Below are positions 1 through 6,618 of a stretch of DNA of 6,672 bases, one piece after another (within the stretch, counting starts at the first letter, position 1; every line of letters starts with the position of its first letter). This stretch comes from Maribacter sp. Lineage in GTDB: Bacteria > Bacteroidota > Bacteroidia > Flavobacteriales > Flavobacteriaceae. Below the pieces are notes generated by a model. That model was given only the letters and a program-made list of their open reading frames with translations, had not been told where the DNA came from and searched no databases. The translations under genes and the position numbers were made by a program. The DNA lies in the NCBI GenBank assembly GCA_013001935.1, contig JABDKZ010000164.1:1-6672 (forward strand), read 5' to 3'.

Positions 1-1627
1 TCATCTTGGCCAACTCGTAAAGTTCTACACATAGAAGCCAATCCGTAGGATATTTGGAAGCAACTTCCTTGAAGACCTTATTGCGAGAAATCGTAGTGTT
101 TTGCCCTTCCCTAAATTCCCTTATTTGCTGATATAACTGTTCTAAATGTAATTTTTGAACATCTTTTTGGCGTTTAATGGTCGATTCACTGATTTCATGG
201 GTAACCAAACTAAAACTACTTAAATCTGCAGGACCATTAAAGGCAGAAACAATAGTTTGCCCAATGGCCATATTATAGAGTTCATCTTTGGATTCAAAAA
301 GGATAGTGTTTCCATGCCGTACCGTACAATTCTTAAAGGTCACAAGAATTATTTCGCCCCTTAGATTACGAGTACCGGTAATGATTTCACCTTCTATTGT
401 GATCTTCCCCTCAAATTCAAGGGAAATGGTTTCCCCCTCATAAATATTATAAGCTTTTAAGTCGCGAGGGCTCATATCCTCAATGGCCAGATTTATTCCT
501 TTGAGTTTACCGATAGGTGAGCCAAAGCCATTGGCATGATTTTCAATGCCATGACCTACTAATTCTTTCTCGCGGTAAGCGAGTGCAGTTGCACCAACGG
601 TTTGAAAGAAAACAGCCTTGTTTTCATGTTCAATGACCATTTCAAAATTCCCGGATATCTGCAGGCCGGTACTTAGTTCTATGGTGCCCAATTCCCTTGA
701 ATTGATCAATTTCTTGATGCCACTTAAGCCTCCTTTACGTAAGGCCATGGTATTTGCAAATTCCTCTAAAACCTGACTTAAAAATGCAAAGTCAGGGGTG
801 ACGAACAATTGGGGTTGGGGTTTGGTAATATCAAAAGCGGTATGGGCAGCCTCAATGGAATAGGGTATTTTTTTTACTTCGTCGGTCATGCACCAAAGGC
901 TTTCCCCAATAGAAGATAAAAGGCCAGCACCATAGATCTTCGGATTTTCCACGGTGCCGATCAATCCGTATTCCACGGTCCACCAATGTAGGTTTCTAAT
1001 AAGGGCTATTTCACTGGGTTCACCCATATTTTGCTGTAATTCTTCAATATGTTTTTCCGCAGCCACAATCTCCTGTTCATTGGTGCCATGGGCTTCCTTG
1101 ATTATTGATAAGTGCCTTACCGCTTCATACAATTCAAAATCCTTGGCGTTTGAAAGTGCCTTGCAACCTATTTCACCGAAACGCCTTAAGTACTCCGCAT
1201 ATTCTGGATTGGCGATAATTGGGGCATGGCCCGCTCCCTCATGAATGATATCAGGTGCGGGCGTATATTCAATATGCTCCAATTGACGAATATCCGAGGC
1301 TATAACCAGTACATTATAGGCCTGAAATTCCATAAAGGCAGAAGGTGGGATAAAACCATCCACAGCGACCGCTGCCCAGCCAATATCCTTTAAAATACGG
1401 TTCATGCCGTACATATTGGGAATAGTATCGATTGAAATCCCCGTTTTTTTTAAGCCTTCAACATAAGAAGTATGCGCCACTCTACTTAAGTAATCAACAT
1501 TTTTTCGCATTACATAGCGCCAAACGGCCTGATCAATGGCCGAATACATGCTGTAATCCTGCGGCTTAATATATTGACTTAAGTGCTGAGGCAGCTTGTC
1601 TAAAATGGGATTACTTTCGTAAGACAC
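1..1627 (-). CDS. Biopterin-dependent aromatic amino acid hydroxylase (phenylalanine 4-monooxygenase-like), 3' end beyond window
   Basis: The frame is open from GTG 1627 through the left edge, giving 542 complete codons without a stop; the C-terminus is outside the window. The family uses non-haem iron, O2 and a pterin cofactor to hydroxylate phenylalanine (to tyrosine) or a related aromatic amino acid in the cytoplasm. The catalytic core lies in about residues 1-290. It has the PDIIHEGAGHAP motif, with iron ligands H129 and H134, and WWTVEYGLIG, with the third ligand E219. Residues from about 290 onward have no counterpart in ordinary bacterial PAH, which is about 260-300 aa; they include GFGSPIGKLKGINLAIEDMSP from about residue 368. 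From memory, flavobacterial homologues share this layout at about 580 aa, so only a few dozen residues should be missing. GTG is chosen because an in-frame TAA lies five codons upstream and the protein then begins MSYESNPILDKLP, like its relatives. Substrate specificity (Phe, Tyr or Trp) cannot be read from this. Confidence 0.9.
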   Translation of the reverse strand, partial: MSYESNPILDKLPQHLSQYIKPQDYSMYSAIDQAVWRYVMRKNVDYLSRVAHTSYVEGLKKTGISIDTIPNMYGMNRILKDIGWAAVAVDGFIPPSAFMEFQAYNVLVIASDIRQLEHIEYTPAPDIIHEGAGHAPIIANPEYAEYLRRFGEIGCKALSNAKDFELYEAVRHLSIIKEAHGTNEQEIVAAEKHIEELQQNMGEPSEIALIRNLHWWTVEYGLIGTVENPKIYGAGLLSSIGESLWCMTDEVKKIPYSIEAAHTAFDITKPQPQLFVTPDFAFLSQVLEEFANTMALRKGGLSGIKKLINSRELGTIELSTGLQISGNFEMVIEHENKAVFFQTVGATALAYREKELVGHGIENHANGFGSPIGKLKGINLAIEDMSPRDLKAYNIYEGETISLEFEGKITIEGEIITGTRNLRGEIILVTFKNCTVRHGNTILFESKDELYNMAIGQTIVSAFNGPADLSSFSLVTHEISESTIKRQKDVQKLHLEQLYQQIREFREGQNTTISRNKVFKEVASKYPTDWLLCVELYELAKM

Positions 1628-1651
1628 TTGAAAATCTATTTAAGGATGAGA

Positions 1652-1659
1652 TAAAGTTA
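1652..1659 (-). promoter_or_regulatory. Weak candidate -7 box for the hydroxylase gene
   Basis: On the minus strand this reads TAACTTTA, one base away from the Bacteroidota -7 consensus TAnnTTTG. It lies about 25 nt upstream of the GTG start, in the 100-nt gap after the terminator of the preceding gene. I see no clear -33 TTG at the expected distance. The hydroxylase needs its own promoter if the terminator at 1698-1724 works, and that is the main argument for the call. Confidence 0.25.
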
Positions 1660-1697
1660 CGAAAATGAGAGTGAATTTTAATTCAGATTTTAGGCAT

Positions 1698-1724
1698 AAA
1701 AAAACCGCCGGTAAAGGCGGTTTT
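1698..1724 (-). terminator. Rho-independent terminator of the DUF4136 gene
   Basis: A perfect 9-bp stem (1701-1709 with 1716-1724, core CCGCC/GGCGG) closes a 6-nt loop. Read on the minus strand it is followed by a run of seven T (complement of 1698-1704). It begins 3 nt after the stop codon of the lipoprotein gene and should separate it from the hydroxylase gene downstream. Confidence 0.9.
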
Positions 1725-1727
1725 ATA

Positions 1728-2315
1728 TTATTTTGAAGAATTTACAGGAGGATACTGTTCCAGTATTTTAGTAACAAATTCACGAATACGTTCTTCCCGC
1801 TTTTCTATATTTTTAGTAGAGCTCAATGTGCCAACCCCTTTGCCCTGCCAAACCAATTCTTTGTTTTTGGTATCAATCAAATCAATATAAAGCGAACCCT
1901 GAGTGCTTGTACTTACAGAAGTACCGCCCCATCCCCAACCAGGACCCCATCCATAACCATAGCCATAACCGCCCCAATAATAAGGACTCCAGCCCCAGCC
2001 ATACATGCCGCCCCAATAATTGTTGTACACATCGACCTGCTCTTGTTCTTTAGTGAAAATACTAACCAAAATATCAGGATCTTCCGATTTTACCAAACCT
2101 TTAAAACGCAAATCTGCATCTATGGCCTTCAGTATTCTTTTCTTATCAAGATCCGATATATGGGCCTTGTCTATACCTGTCTTATAAAAGGCATATGTTT
2201 TATACGCGTTAAAATTGGCCTCTTTGTCATAATCGGATACTACACGGACCGAAGTACAGGAGCTCAAAAAAAGGAGAAACAAGACGGCAGGTGCAAGAAT
2301 TTTCATAGTTTTCAT
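1728..2315 (-). CDS. DUF4136 family lipoprotein with Gly/Trp/Tyr-rich insert
   Basis: This is a 195-aa lipoprotein. Residues 1-19 form a hydrophobic signal peptide ending in the lipobox LSSC, with C20 as the lipidated cysteine. The mature part starts TSVRVVSDYD, followed by NFNAYKTYAFY, LDKKRILKAIDADLRFKGL and DPDILVSIFTKE, the usual DUF4136 pattern. It ends with LVWQGKGVGTL and a charged helix. A low-complexity segment (about residues 97-131) consists almost entirely of Gly, Trp and Tyr. The function of the family is unknown; the protein is probably anchored in the outer membrane facing the periplasm. The start at 2315 (MKTMKIL) is preferred over an in-frame ATG at 2372, which would put 19 extra, largely polar residues before the signal peptide; ATG 2306 is also possible. 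No promoter is evident just upstream, so it may be co-transcribed with the DUF5522 gene 74 nt away. Confidence 0.9.
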   Translation of the reverse strand: MKTMKILAPAVLFLLFLSSCTSVRVVSDYDKEANFNAYKTYAFYKTGIDKAHISDLDKKRILKAIDADLRFKGLVKSEDPDILVSIFTKEQEQVDVYNNYWGGMYGWGWSPYYWGGYGYGYGWGPGWGWGGTSVSTSTQGSLYIDLIDTKNKELVWQGKGVGTLSSTKNIEKREERIREFVTKILEQYPPVNSSK

Positions 2316-2389
2316 AACTGTTTTTTTTTGGGTATTAATGCATTTAGTCTGTTTTAATATCTCAAAAATCATGCCGAAAGACTCTATTT

Positions 2390-2548
<159 letters not shown>

Positions 2549-2578
2549 TTAACGCGGTATAGTATATGATTACTACAG

Positions 2579-2605
2579 CAAAATTAATGGTTTTCTGTTG
2601 ACAAA
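2579..2605 (-). promoter_or_regulatory. Candidate Bacteroidota promoter for the DUF5522 gene
   Basis: The minus strand has TAATTTTG (2586-2579), a perfect match to TAnnTTTG, and TTTG at 2605-2602 as a -33 element. The spacer of 15 nt is slightly shorter than usual. Transcription would begin near 2574, about 26 nt before the ATG at 2548. Confidence 0.5.
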
Positions 2606-2657
2606 CCCAGTAGATATTTGGCAAAAGCCTTTATTTAAAGGGTATTTGACAAGAAAG

Positions 2658-2686
2658 GTTCATTGAACGATTTTGTTTGCAACAAA
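2658..2686. promoter_or_regulatory. Two adjacent small palindromes in the divergent spacer
   Basis: GTTCA-T-TGAAC (2658-2668) and TTTGTT-TGC-AACAAA (2672-2686) are perfect inverted repeats 3 nt apart. They lie between the outward-facing DUF5522 gene and the four-gene operon, so they could be operator sites. Short palindromes also arise by chance in AT-rich DNA, and no regulator gene is in the window. Confidence 0.2.
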
Positions 2687-2720
2687 TCCCATTTATTATT
2701 TAGGATTGCATTTTAACAAT

Positions 2721-2728
2721 TATATTTG
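2721..2728 (+). promoter_or_regulatory. Candidate -7 box of the four-gene operon
   Basis: TATATTTG matches TAnnTTTG exactly. Transcription would start near 2735, about 18 nt before ATG 2753. No TTG lies at the usual 17-23 nt upstream (the nearest, 2706-2708, leaves only 12 nt), so the call rests on the -7 box and its position. Confidence 0.35.
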
Positions 2729-2752
2729 GTTACTATCGTTTTAAAGCTGTTT

Positions 2753-3082
2753 ATGATTCTAATCTTTAAACATTTCTTCTACAAAAACTATGTAGGTCTT
2801 TCATTATGGCCTTTCATATTTTTAAAGAACGATTCATTGAAAGAGGATATTATTCTCATTAACCATGAGAGAATACACCTTGAACAGCAGAAAGAATTAT
2901 TGATTGTTGCCTTCTATGTTTTCTATATTTTGGAATGGATGCTGAGGTCACTGTATTATTTTGATACGTACAAAGCCTATCAGAATCTAAGTTTTGAGCG
3001 TGAAGCTTATCAGAATGAAAAAGACCTGGATTACATCAAGAATCGAACAGCTTTCGGCTTTATTAAATACCTTTGGCACTGA
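2753..3082 (+). CDS. Small membrane-associated HExxH (putative metallopeptidase-like) protein
   Basis: This 109-aa protein has a perfect HExxH zinc-binding motif, H38-E39-R-I-H42, followed by LEQQKE. Further on, FEREAY (E82, E84) resembles the downstream Glu ligand of gluzincin peptidases. Hydrophobic stretches at about 14-24 and 49-60 flank the motif, suggesting membrane association, as in the peptidase domain of M56/BlaR1-type proteins. I recall similar short proteins, annotated only as hypothetical, from many flavobacteria. Whether it is a peptidase is unproven; it could be a degenerate or non-catalytic relative. ATG 2753 is preferred over the in-frame TTG 2726, because TTG overlaps the candidate -7 box and ATG gives the usual family N-terminus (MILIFKHFFYKNYVGLSLWP). 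It appears to be the first gene of the operon and ends 11 nt before the next start. Confidence 0.75.
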   Translation: MILIFKHFFYKNYVGLSLWPFIFLKNDSLKEDIILINHERIHLEQQKELLIVAFYVFYILEWMLRSLYYFDTYKAYQNLSFEREAYQNEKDLDYIKNRTAFGFIKYLWH

Positions 3083-3093
3083 ATAGTTAGAAA

Positions 3094-3999
3094 GTGCAGA
3101 CTGAAAATCAAAAAGTAAACCTTCCTTTATTAACAGAAAAAAAAGTATCGCTCTTTATCAAAAGAGAGGATAAAATACACCCATTGATCTCGGGAAATAA
3201 GTATCGCAAACTGAAGTATAATATAAGAAAGGCCAAAATTGTACAATATGGTACGCTACTGACCTTTGGAGGGGCTTTTTCTAACCACCTTCTTGCTACC
3301 GCTTGTGCTGCACACGAAAATAAACTGAAGAGTATTGGCATTATACGAGGTGAGGAATTGGCCTATAAGTGGATGGATAACCCCACTTTATCCAAGGCAA
3401 GGGAACTTGGAATGAGGCTTAAGTTTGTTTCAAGATCCGATTATAGGAATAAGCAATCACTTGAGTTTATAGCACAACTCAAAAGCGAATTCGGGCATTT
3501 TTATTTGCTACCTGAAGGAGGCACAAATGATTTGGCCATTAAAGGCTGTGAAGAGATTTTAAGGGAGGAAGATAAAGATTTTAATGTGGTTTGTTGCAGT
3601 GTGGGAACTGGTGGAACCCTTGCTGGAATAATCAATTCTGTATCTTTACATCAAAAAGTATTAGGGTTCCCGGCGTTAAAAGGCGAATTTTTAAAAAAAG
3701 ATATTAGTAATTTTGTCACCAACAACCAATGGAATTTGCAATTGGATTATCATTTTGGAGGTTACGGAAAGGTCTCGACCAAACTCATAAACTTCATAAA
3801 TGATTTTAAAAAAGAAACCCAAATACCACTTGATCCAATTTATACTGGTAAAATGATGCTCGGAATATTGGACCTGGTCAAAAAAGATAAGTTTAAACCC
3901 GGTACTAAATTATTGGTAATCCATACTGGTGGATTGCAGGGGATAAAAGGAATGAACGAAAAATTAAAAAAGAAAAACCTACCATTGATCAATTTATGA
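3094..3999 (+). CDS. PLP-dependent D-cysteine desulfhydrase / ACC deaminase family enzyme
   Basis: This 301-aa fold-type II PLP enzyme is somewhat shorter than typical members (about 330-340 aa). SGNKYRKL holds the cofactor lysine K36; GGAFSNH (59-65) holds the catalytic serine S63; LPEGGTN follows; VGTGGT (170-175) is the PLP phosphate loop. Two positions separate the family's activities. ACC deaminase has Glu (YEGK) and Leu (HLGG), whereas here they are T251 (YTGK) and T278 (HTGG), as in bacterial D-cysteine desulfhydrases. The likely reaction is therefore D-cysteine to pyruvate, sulphide and ammonia, or a related beta-elimination, in the cytoplasm; the true substrate is unknown. The residue after SNH is Leu, not the common Gln. 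The start is GTG, with an in-frame TAG two codons upstream and no ATG before residue 80. The stop overlaps the next start (ATGA, 3996-3999), implying translational coupling. Confidence 0.85.
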   Translation: MQTENQKVNLPLLTEKKVSLFIKREDKIHPLISGNKYRKLKYNIRKAKIVQYGTLLTFGGAFSNHLLATACAAHENKLKSIGIIRGEELAYKWMDNPTLSKARELGMRLKFVSRSDYRNKQSLEFIAQLKSEFGHFYLLPEGGTNDLAIKGCEEILREEDKDFNVVCCSVGTGGTLAGIINSVSLHQKVLGFPALKGEFLKKDISNFVTNNQWNLQLDYHFGGYGKVSTKLINFINDFKKETQIPLDPIYTGKMMLGILDLVKKDKFKPGTKLLVIHTGGLQGIKGMNEKLKKKNLPLINL

Positions 4000-4838
4000 T
4001 AAAAAGACTCCTAATTGTTGCGCTTTTAAGTGTTGTTTTTATTGGCTGTAAGGCCAAGAAAAGAACGACCCATTCCAAAGGTTCAGCACAAAAAACGGTT
4101 GCTGTGAAAAAAAGGGGCAATCAGAATAGGTATGAAACAAAAGGGCTTTATCCTCTTCCTGAAGACACTGGAAAGTTTAAGAAATTCACGATTTCATCGG
4201 TAGATGAGTATATCGCAACCTTTTCAAAAATTGCCCAGTATGAAATGAAGGCCTATGGTATTCCTGCCAGTATCACCCTGGCCCAAGGTCTGTTGGAAAG
4301 TGGTCTGGGCAAGGGCGATTTAACGAGAAGGACCAATAATCATTTTGGAATAAAATGCCATAAGGGCTGGCAAGGCGATTATGATTTTCATGATGATGAT
4401 GAAAAAGGCGAATGTTTTAGAAAGTATAACCATCCCATGTATTCGTACCGTGATCATAGCGAATTTTTATCGTCGCGTGCGCGATATGCCTTTTTGTTCA
4501 ACTATAAGGCCAATGACTATAAAAGGTGGGCCAAAGGTTTACGTCAGGCGGGCTACGCCACAGATAAAAAATATCCACAAAAATTAATTTACCTTATTGA
4601 AAAACATCGATTATATAGATTTGATAAGGGGGTGAAGTTAAATAGCGCCATTGCCAGTGCTGAACCTAAAAAGTACGTTAGCAAAGTACATGTGGTGCGA
4701 AAAGGGGATACCTTGTATTCAATCTCAAGACGGTATTTTATTTCGGTAGATGAGATAAAGAGAATAAATAAAATGAATTCGAATAACTTGGCCATAGGGC
4801 AAGAGCTTACCGTTAAGACCGCACAATCCAAAAAATAA
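3996..4838 (+). CDS. Glucosaminidase-LysM peptidoglycan hydrolase lipoprotein
   Basis: This is a 280-aa predicted lipoprotein. Residues 1-17 are a signal peptide ending FIGC, with C18 as the lipidation site, followed by a basic, Lys-rich linker (19-45). Residues about 75-215 are a glucosaminidase domain (GH73 type, FlgJ/LytG-like). They contain [13 protein letters not shown] with the probable catalytic E101, then NNHFGIKC (114-121), and later [16 protein letters not shown]. Residues about 231-275 form a LysM peptidoglycan-binding domain ([16 protein letters not shown] through IGQELTVK). The enzyme should cleave the N-acetylglucosaminyl linkage of peptidoglycan glycan strands, anchored in the cell envelope and facing the periplasm. 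C121 and C140 lie close in the fold and might form a disulphide. It overlaps the PLP enzyme gene by 4 nt and ends 2 nt before hemL, so all are probably one transcript. Database names such as mannosyl-glycoprotein endo-beta-N-acetylglucosaminidase refer to the same domain. Confidence 0.92.
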   Translation: MIKRLLIVALLSVVFIGCKAKKRTTHSKGSAQKTVAVKKRGNQNRYETKGLYPLPEDTGKFKKFTISSVDEYIATFSKIAQYEMKAYGIPASITLAQGLLESGLGKGDLTRRTNNHFGIKCHKGWQGDYDFHDDDEKGECFRKYNHPMYSYRDHSEFLSSRARYAFLFNYKANDYKRWAKGLRQAGYATDKKYPQKLIYLIEKHRLYRFDKGVKLNSAIASAEPKKYVSKVHVVRKGDTLYSISRRYFISVDEIKRINKMNSNNLAIGQELTVKTAQSKK

Positions 4839-4840
4839 GA

Positions 4841-6130
4841 ATGATCTATCAAAGAAGTAGCGCCTTATTTGCTGAGGCTAAGAAATATATTCCGGGAGGC
4901 GTAAATTCGCCAGTTCGTGCATTCAAGGCTGTAGGAGGTGACCCCATTTTCGTAAAAAGCGCTAAGGGGGCTTATTTATACGATGAGGATGGCAATAAGC
5001 TCATTGACTATATCGCTTCATGGGGCCCATTGATTTTAGGTCATGCCCACGATCCTGTCGTCAATGCGGTTATTGACAAAGCCAAAAAAGGAACTTCATT
5101 CGGAATGCCCACAGAGATTGAGACAGAATTAGCCCAGCTTGCGGTTTCAATGGTACCTCATATTGATAAGATTCGGTTTGTGAATAGCGGTACGGAGGCC
5201 TGTATGAGTGCGGTACGTTTGGCCAGGGGATATACCGGGAATGATAAAATTATAAAGTTTGCGGGATGTTACCACGGGCACTCAGATTCCTTTTTGATCC
5301 AAGCCGGTAGTGGTGCCGCGACCTTTGGTAGTCCCAACAGCCCAGGGGTGACTCAAGGTACCGCAAAAGACACCTTGTTGGCCACTTACAATAATCTGGA
5401 AAGTGTAAGGGATTTGACTAAGGCAAACAAAGGCGAAATTGCAGCGGTAATCATTGAGCCCGTTGCAGGAAATATGGGTTGTATTGTTCCTTCGGAAGAA
5501 TTTATTAAAGGGCTCAGAGCGCTTTGTACCCAAGAGAATATACTATTGATATTTGATGAGGTAATGACCGGTTTTCGATTGGGTAGAGGGGGTGCACAGG
5601 AGGTATTAGGTGTAGCTGCGGATATTGTGACCTTTGGAAAGGTAATTGGTGGCGGTCTGCCTGTAGGGGCGTTCGCCGCTCGTGAGGATATTATGAATCA
5701 ATTAGCTCCTGATGGACCTGTTTATCAGGCAGGGACATTAAGTGGAAATCCTTTGGCCATGAGTGCAGGTTTGGCTATGCTGACCGAATTGAACAACAAC
5801 CCTGATATATATAGAAGTTTGGGCGATAAGACGTCCTATCTGCATAAAGGATTGGGGAAAGTCCTGAATGAAAACGGAATTCCACATCATATAAATCGTT
5901 TCGGAAGTATGCTCTCGGTTCATTTTACCGAAGCAGCTGTTATAGATTTTGAATCTTCTGCCAAAGGAAATAATGAAATCTTTAAAAAGTTTTTTCATGG
6001 CATGCTTGACCAGGGTATTTATTTGCCACCCAGTGCTTTTGAAAGTTATTTCTTGAATGATGCACTTTCTTATGAAGATTTAGATGTTACAATAAACGCC
6101 TTACAACGAATCGTCAACGATTTAAAATAA
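4841..6130 (+). CDS. hemL: Glutamate-1-semialdehyde 2,1-aminomutase
   Basis: This 429-aa enzyme is full length for HemL. It is a PLP-dependent (fold-type I) cytoplasmic aminomutase that converts glutamate-1-semialdehyde to 5-aminolevulinate, the last step of the C5 route to haem. The N-terminus [23 protein letters not shown] is diagnostic. Other family motifs are [31 protein letters not shown] with D239 (cofactor ring nitrogen), [15 protein letters not shown] with the Schiff-base lysine K267, and [11 protein letters not shown]. The GVNSPVRAF and [16 protein letters not shown] stretches argue against a generic class-III aminotransferase. ATG 4841 lies 2 nt after the glucosaminidase stop, and hemL is the last gene of the operon, followed at once by a strong terminator. 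No separate promoter is visible, and translation may depend on reinitiation or coupling. Confidence 0.97.
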   Translation: MIYQRSSALFAEAKKYIPGGVNSPVRAFKAVGGDPIFVKSAKGAYLYDEDGNKLIDYIASWGPLILGHAHDPVVNAVIDKAKKGTSFGMPTEIETELAQLAVSMVPHIDKIRFVNSGTEACMSAVRLARGYTGNDKIIKFAGCYHGHSDSFLIQAGSGAATFGSPNSPGVTQGTAKDTLLATYNNLESVRDLTKANKGEIAAVIIEPVAGNMGCIVPSEEFIKGLRALCTQENILLIFDEVMTGFRLGRGGAQEVLGVAADIVTFGKVIGGGLPVGAFAAREDIMNQLAPDGPVYQAGTLSGNPLAMSAGLAMLTELNNNPDIYRSLGDKTSYLHKGLGKVLNENGIPHHINRFGSMLSVHFTEAAVIDFESSAKGNNEIFKKFFHGMLDQGIYLPPSAFESYFLNDALSYEDLDVTINALQRIVNDLK

Positions 6131-6157
6131 AAAAGGCGCTTATTGCGCCTTTTTTTT
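6131..6157. terminator. Bidirectional Rho-independent terminator between hemL and the LTxxQ gene
   Basis: A perfect 9-bp stem (6131-6139 with 6145-6153, core GGCGC/GCGCC) closes a 5-nt loop, with a T run continuing to 6157 on the plus strand. It starts immediately after the hemL stop. On the minus strand the hairpin is followed by TTTT from the stem and further T-rich sequence, so it can also end the convergent gene, whose stop is at 6162. Confidence 0.92.
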
Positions 6158-6161
6158 ATTC

Positions 6162-6608
6162 TTACTTGCCTCTTTTCCCTTTGGAATGATGTCCTTTGCC
6201 TTTATGATGTTCCCCTCTCTTTTTATGGTGCTTTTCCCATTTTTCGAACTGCTCGGTTGAAAGTATTTTTTTAAGCTCAGCCTTGTGGGCTATTGCAGCA
6301 TCCAGACGTTCTAATCTAAGGGCGTACTTTTCATCAGAAGTTAGTTTTGGACGTTCTGAGGTATCCTTTTGGGCTTGGCGTTTTTCCATCTTAGCTTTGC
6401 GATTCTTAAATTTTTCTAGATGAAATGCTTTAATCTTGCTTTGTTGGGCTTCTGTTAAATCCAAGTCCAGTGTCATTTTTTTCGTGTGTAGGGTAGCCAT
6501 TTGTTCGGCAGACAGATCTTTGAAGTCCCCCCTATGTCCCCTTTCACCTTTTTGTGCCATGGCCGTAAACCCCGCCATAAGCATTACTAATACTAATACT
6601 TTTTTCAT
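6162..6608 (-). CDS. Spy/CpxP-like LTxxQ periplasmic protein with His/Lys-rich tail
   Basis: This 148-aa protein has a Sec signal peptide (residues 1-18, cleavage likely AMA|Q). The mature region is highly charged and predicted helical. It has LTEAQ at 51-55 and LSTEQ at 116-120, the paired LTxxQ signatures of the Spy/CpxP family, and an extra LSAEQ at 32-36. In enterobacteria these proteins are periplasmic chaperones or stress sensors, often linked to metals. In flavobacteria similar proteins often sit beside ECF sigma factor genes, so a role in envelope stress is inferred. The last 22 residues are Lys, Gly and His with three HH pairs, a possible metal-binding or polyanion-binding tail. The start at ATG 6608 gives a clean signal peptide. 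It converges on hemL and shares its terminator. Confidence 0.8.
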   Translation of the reverse strand: MKKVLVLVMLMAGFTAMAQKGERGHRGDFKDLSAEQMATLHTKKMTLDLDLTEAQQSKIKAFHLEKFKNRKAKMEKRQAQKDTSERPKLTSDEKYALRLERLDAAIAHKAELKKILSTEQFEKWEKHHKKRGEHHKGKGHHSKGKRGK

Positions 6609-6618
6609 GTTATTTGTT

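Noticed and set aside
954..1244. Plus-strand open frame of 96 codons
   Set aside because: It lies wholly opposite the hydroxylase catalytic core, whose conserved motifs (HEGAGH, WWTVEYGL) are unmistakable; the plus-strand product has no recognisable feature.
1..1627. Hydroxylase as a pseudogene or fusion artefact
   Set aside because: The frame is continuous for 542 codons, both halves read well, and flavobacterial homologues are recalled as having the same long layout.
1826..2357. Two plus-strand open frames opposite the DUF4136 gene
   Set aside because: They are antisense to a clear lipoprotein gene; the His/Pro/Asn-rich product of the first is just the complement of the Gly/Trp codons.
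2316..2372. Longer DUF4136 protein starting at ATG 2372
   Set aside because: It would add 19 residues before the signal peptide, placing the hydrophobic core and lipobox too far from the N-terminus for lipoprotein export.
2726..2752. TTG 2726 as the start of the HExxH protein
   Set aside because: The TTG overlaps the candidate -7 box at 2721-2728, and the ATG at 2753 gives the N-terminus expected from relatives.
4386..4402. Short GAT repeat run as a phase-variable microsatellite
   Set aside because: Only about four units encoding an ordinary Asp stretch inside the glucosaminidase domain; too short and in frame, so slippage control is not supported.
4589..4852. Minus-strand open frame opposite the LysM region and hemL start
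   Set aside because: It is antisense to two well-supported overlapping/adjacent genes and encodes nothing recognisable; the same applies to minus-strand frames at 3108-3341, 5282-5533 and 5738-5998 and plus-strand frames at 4381-4587 and 6436-6624.
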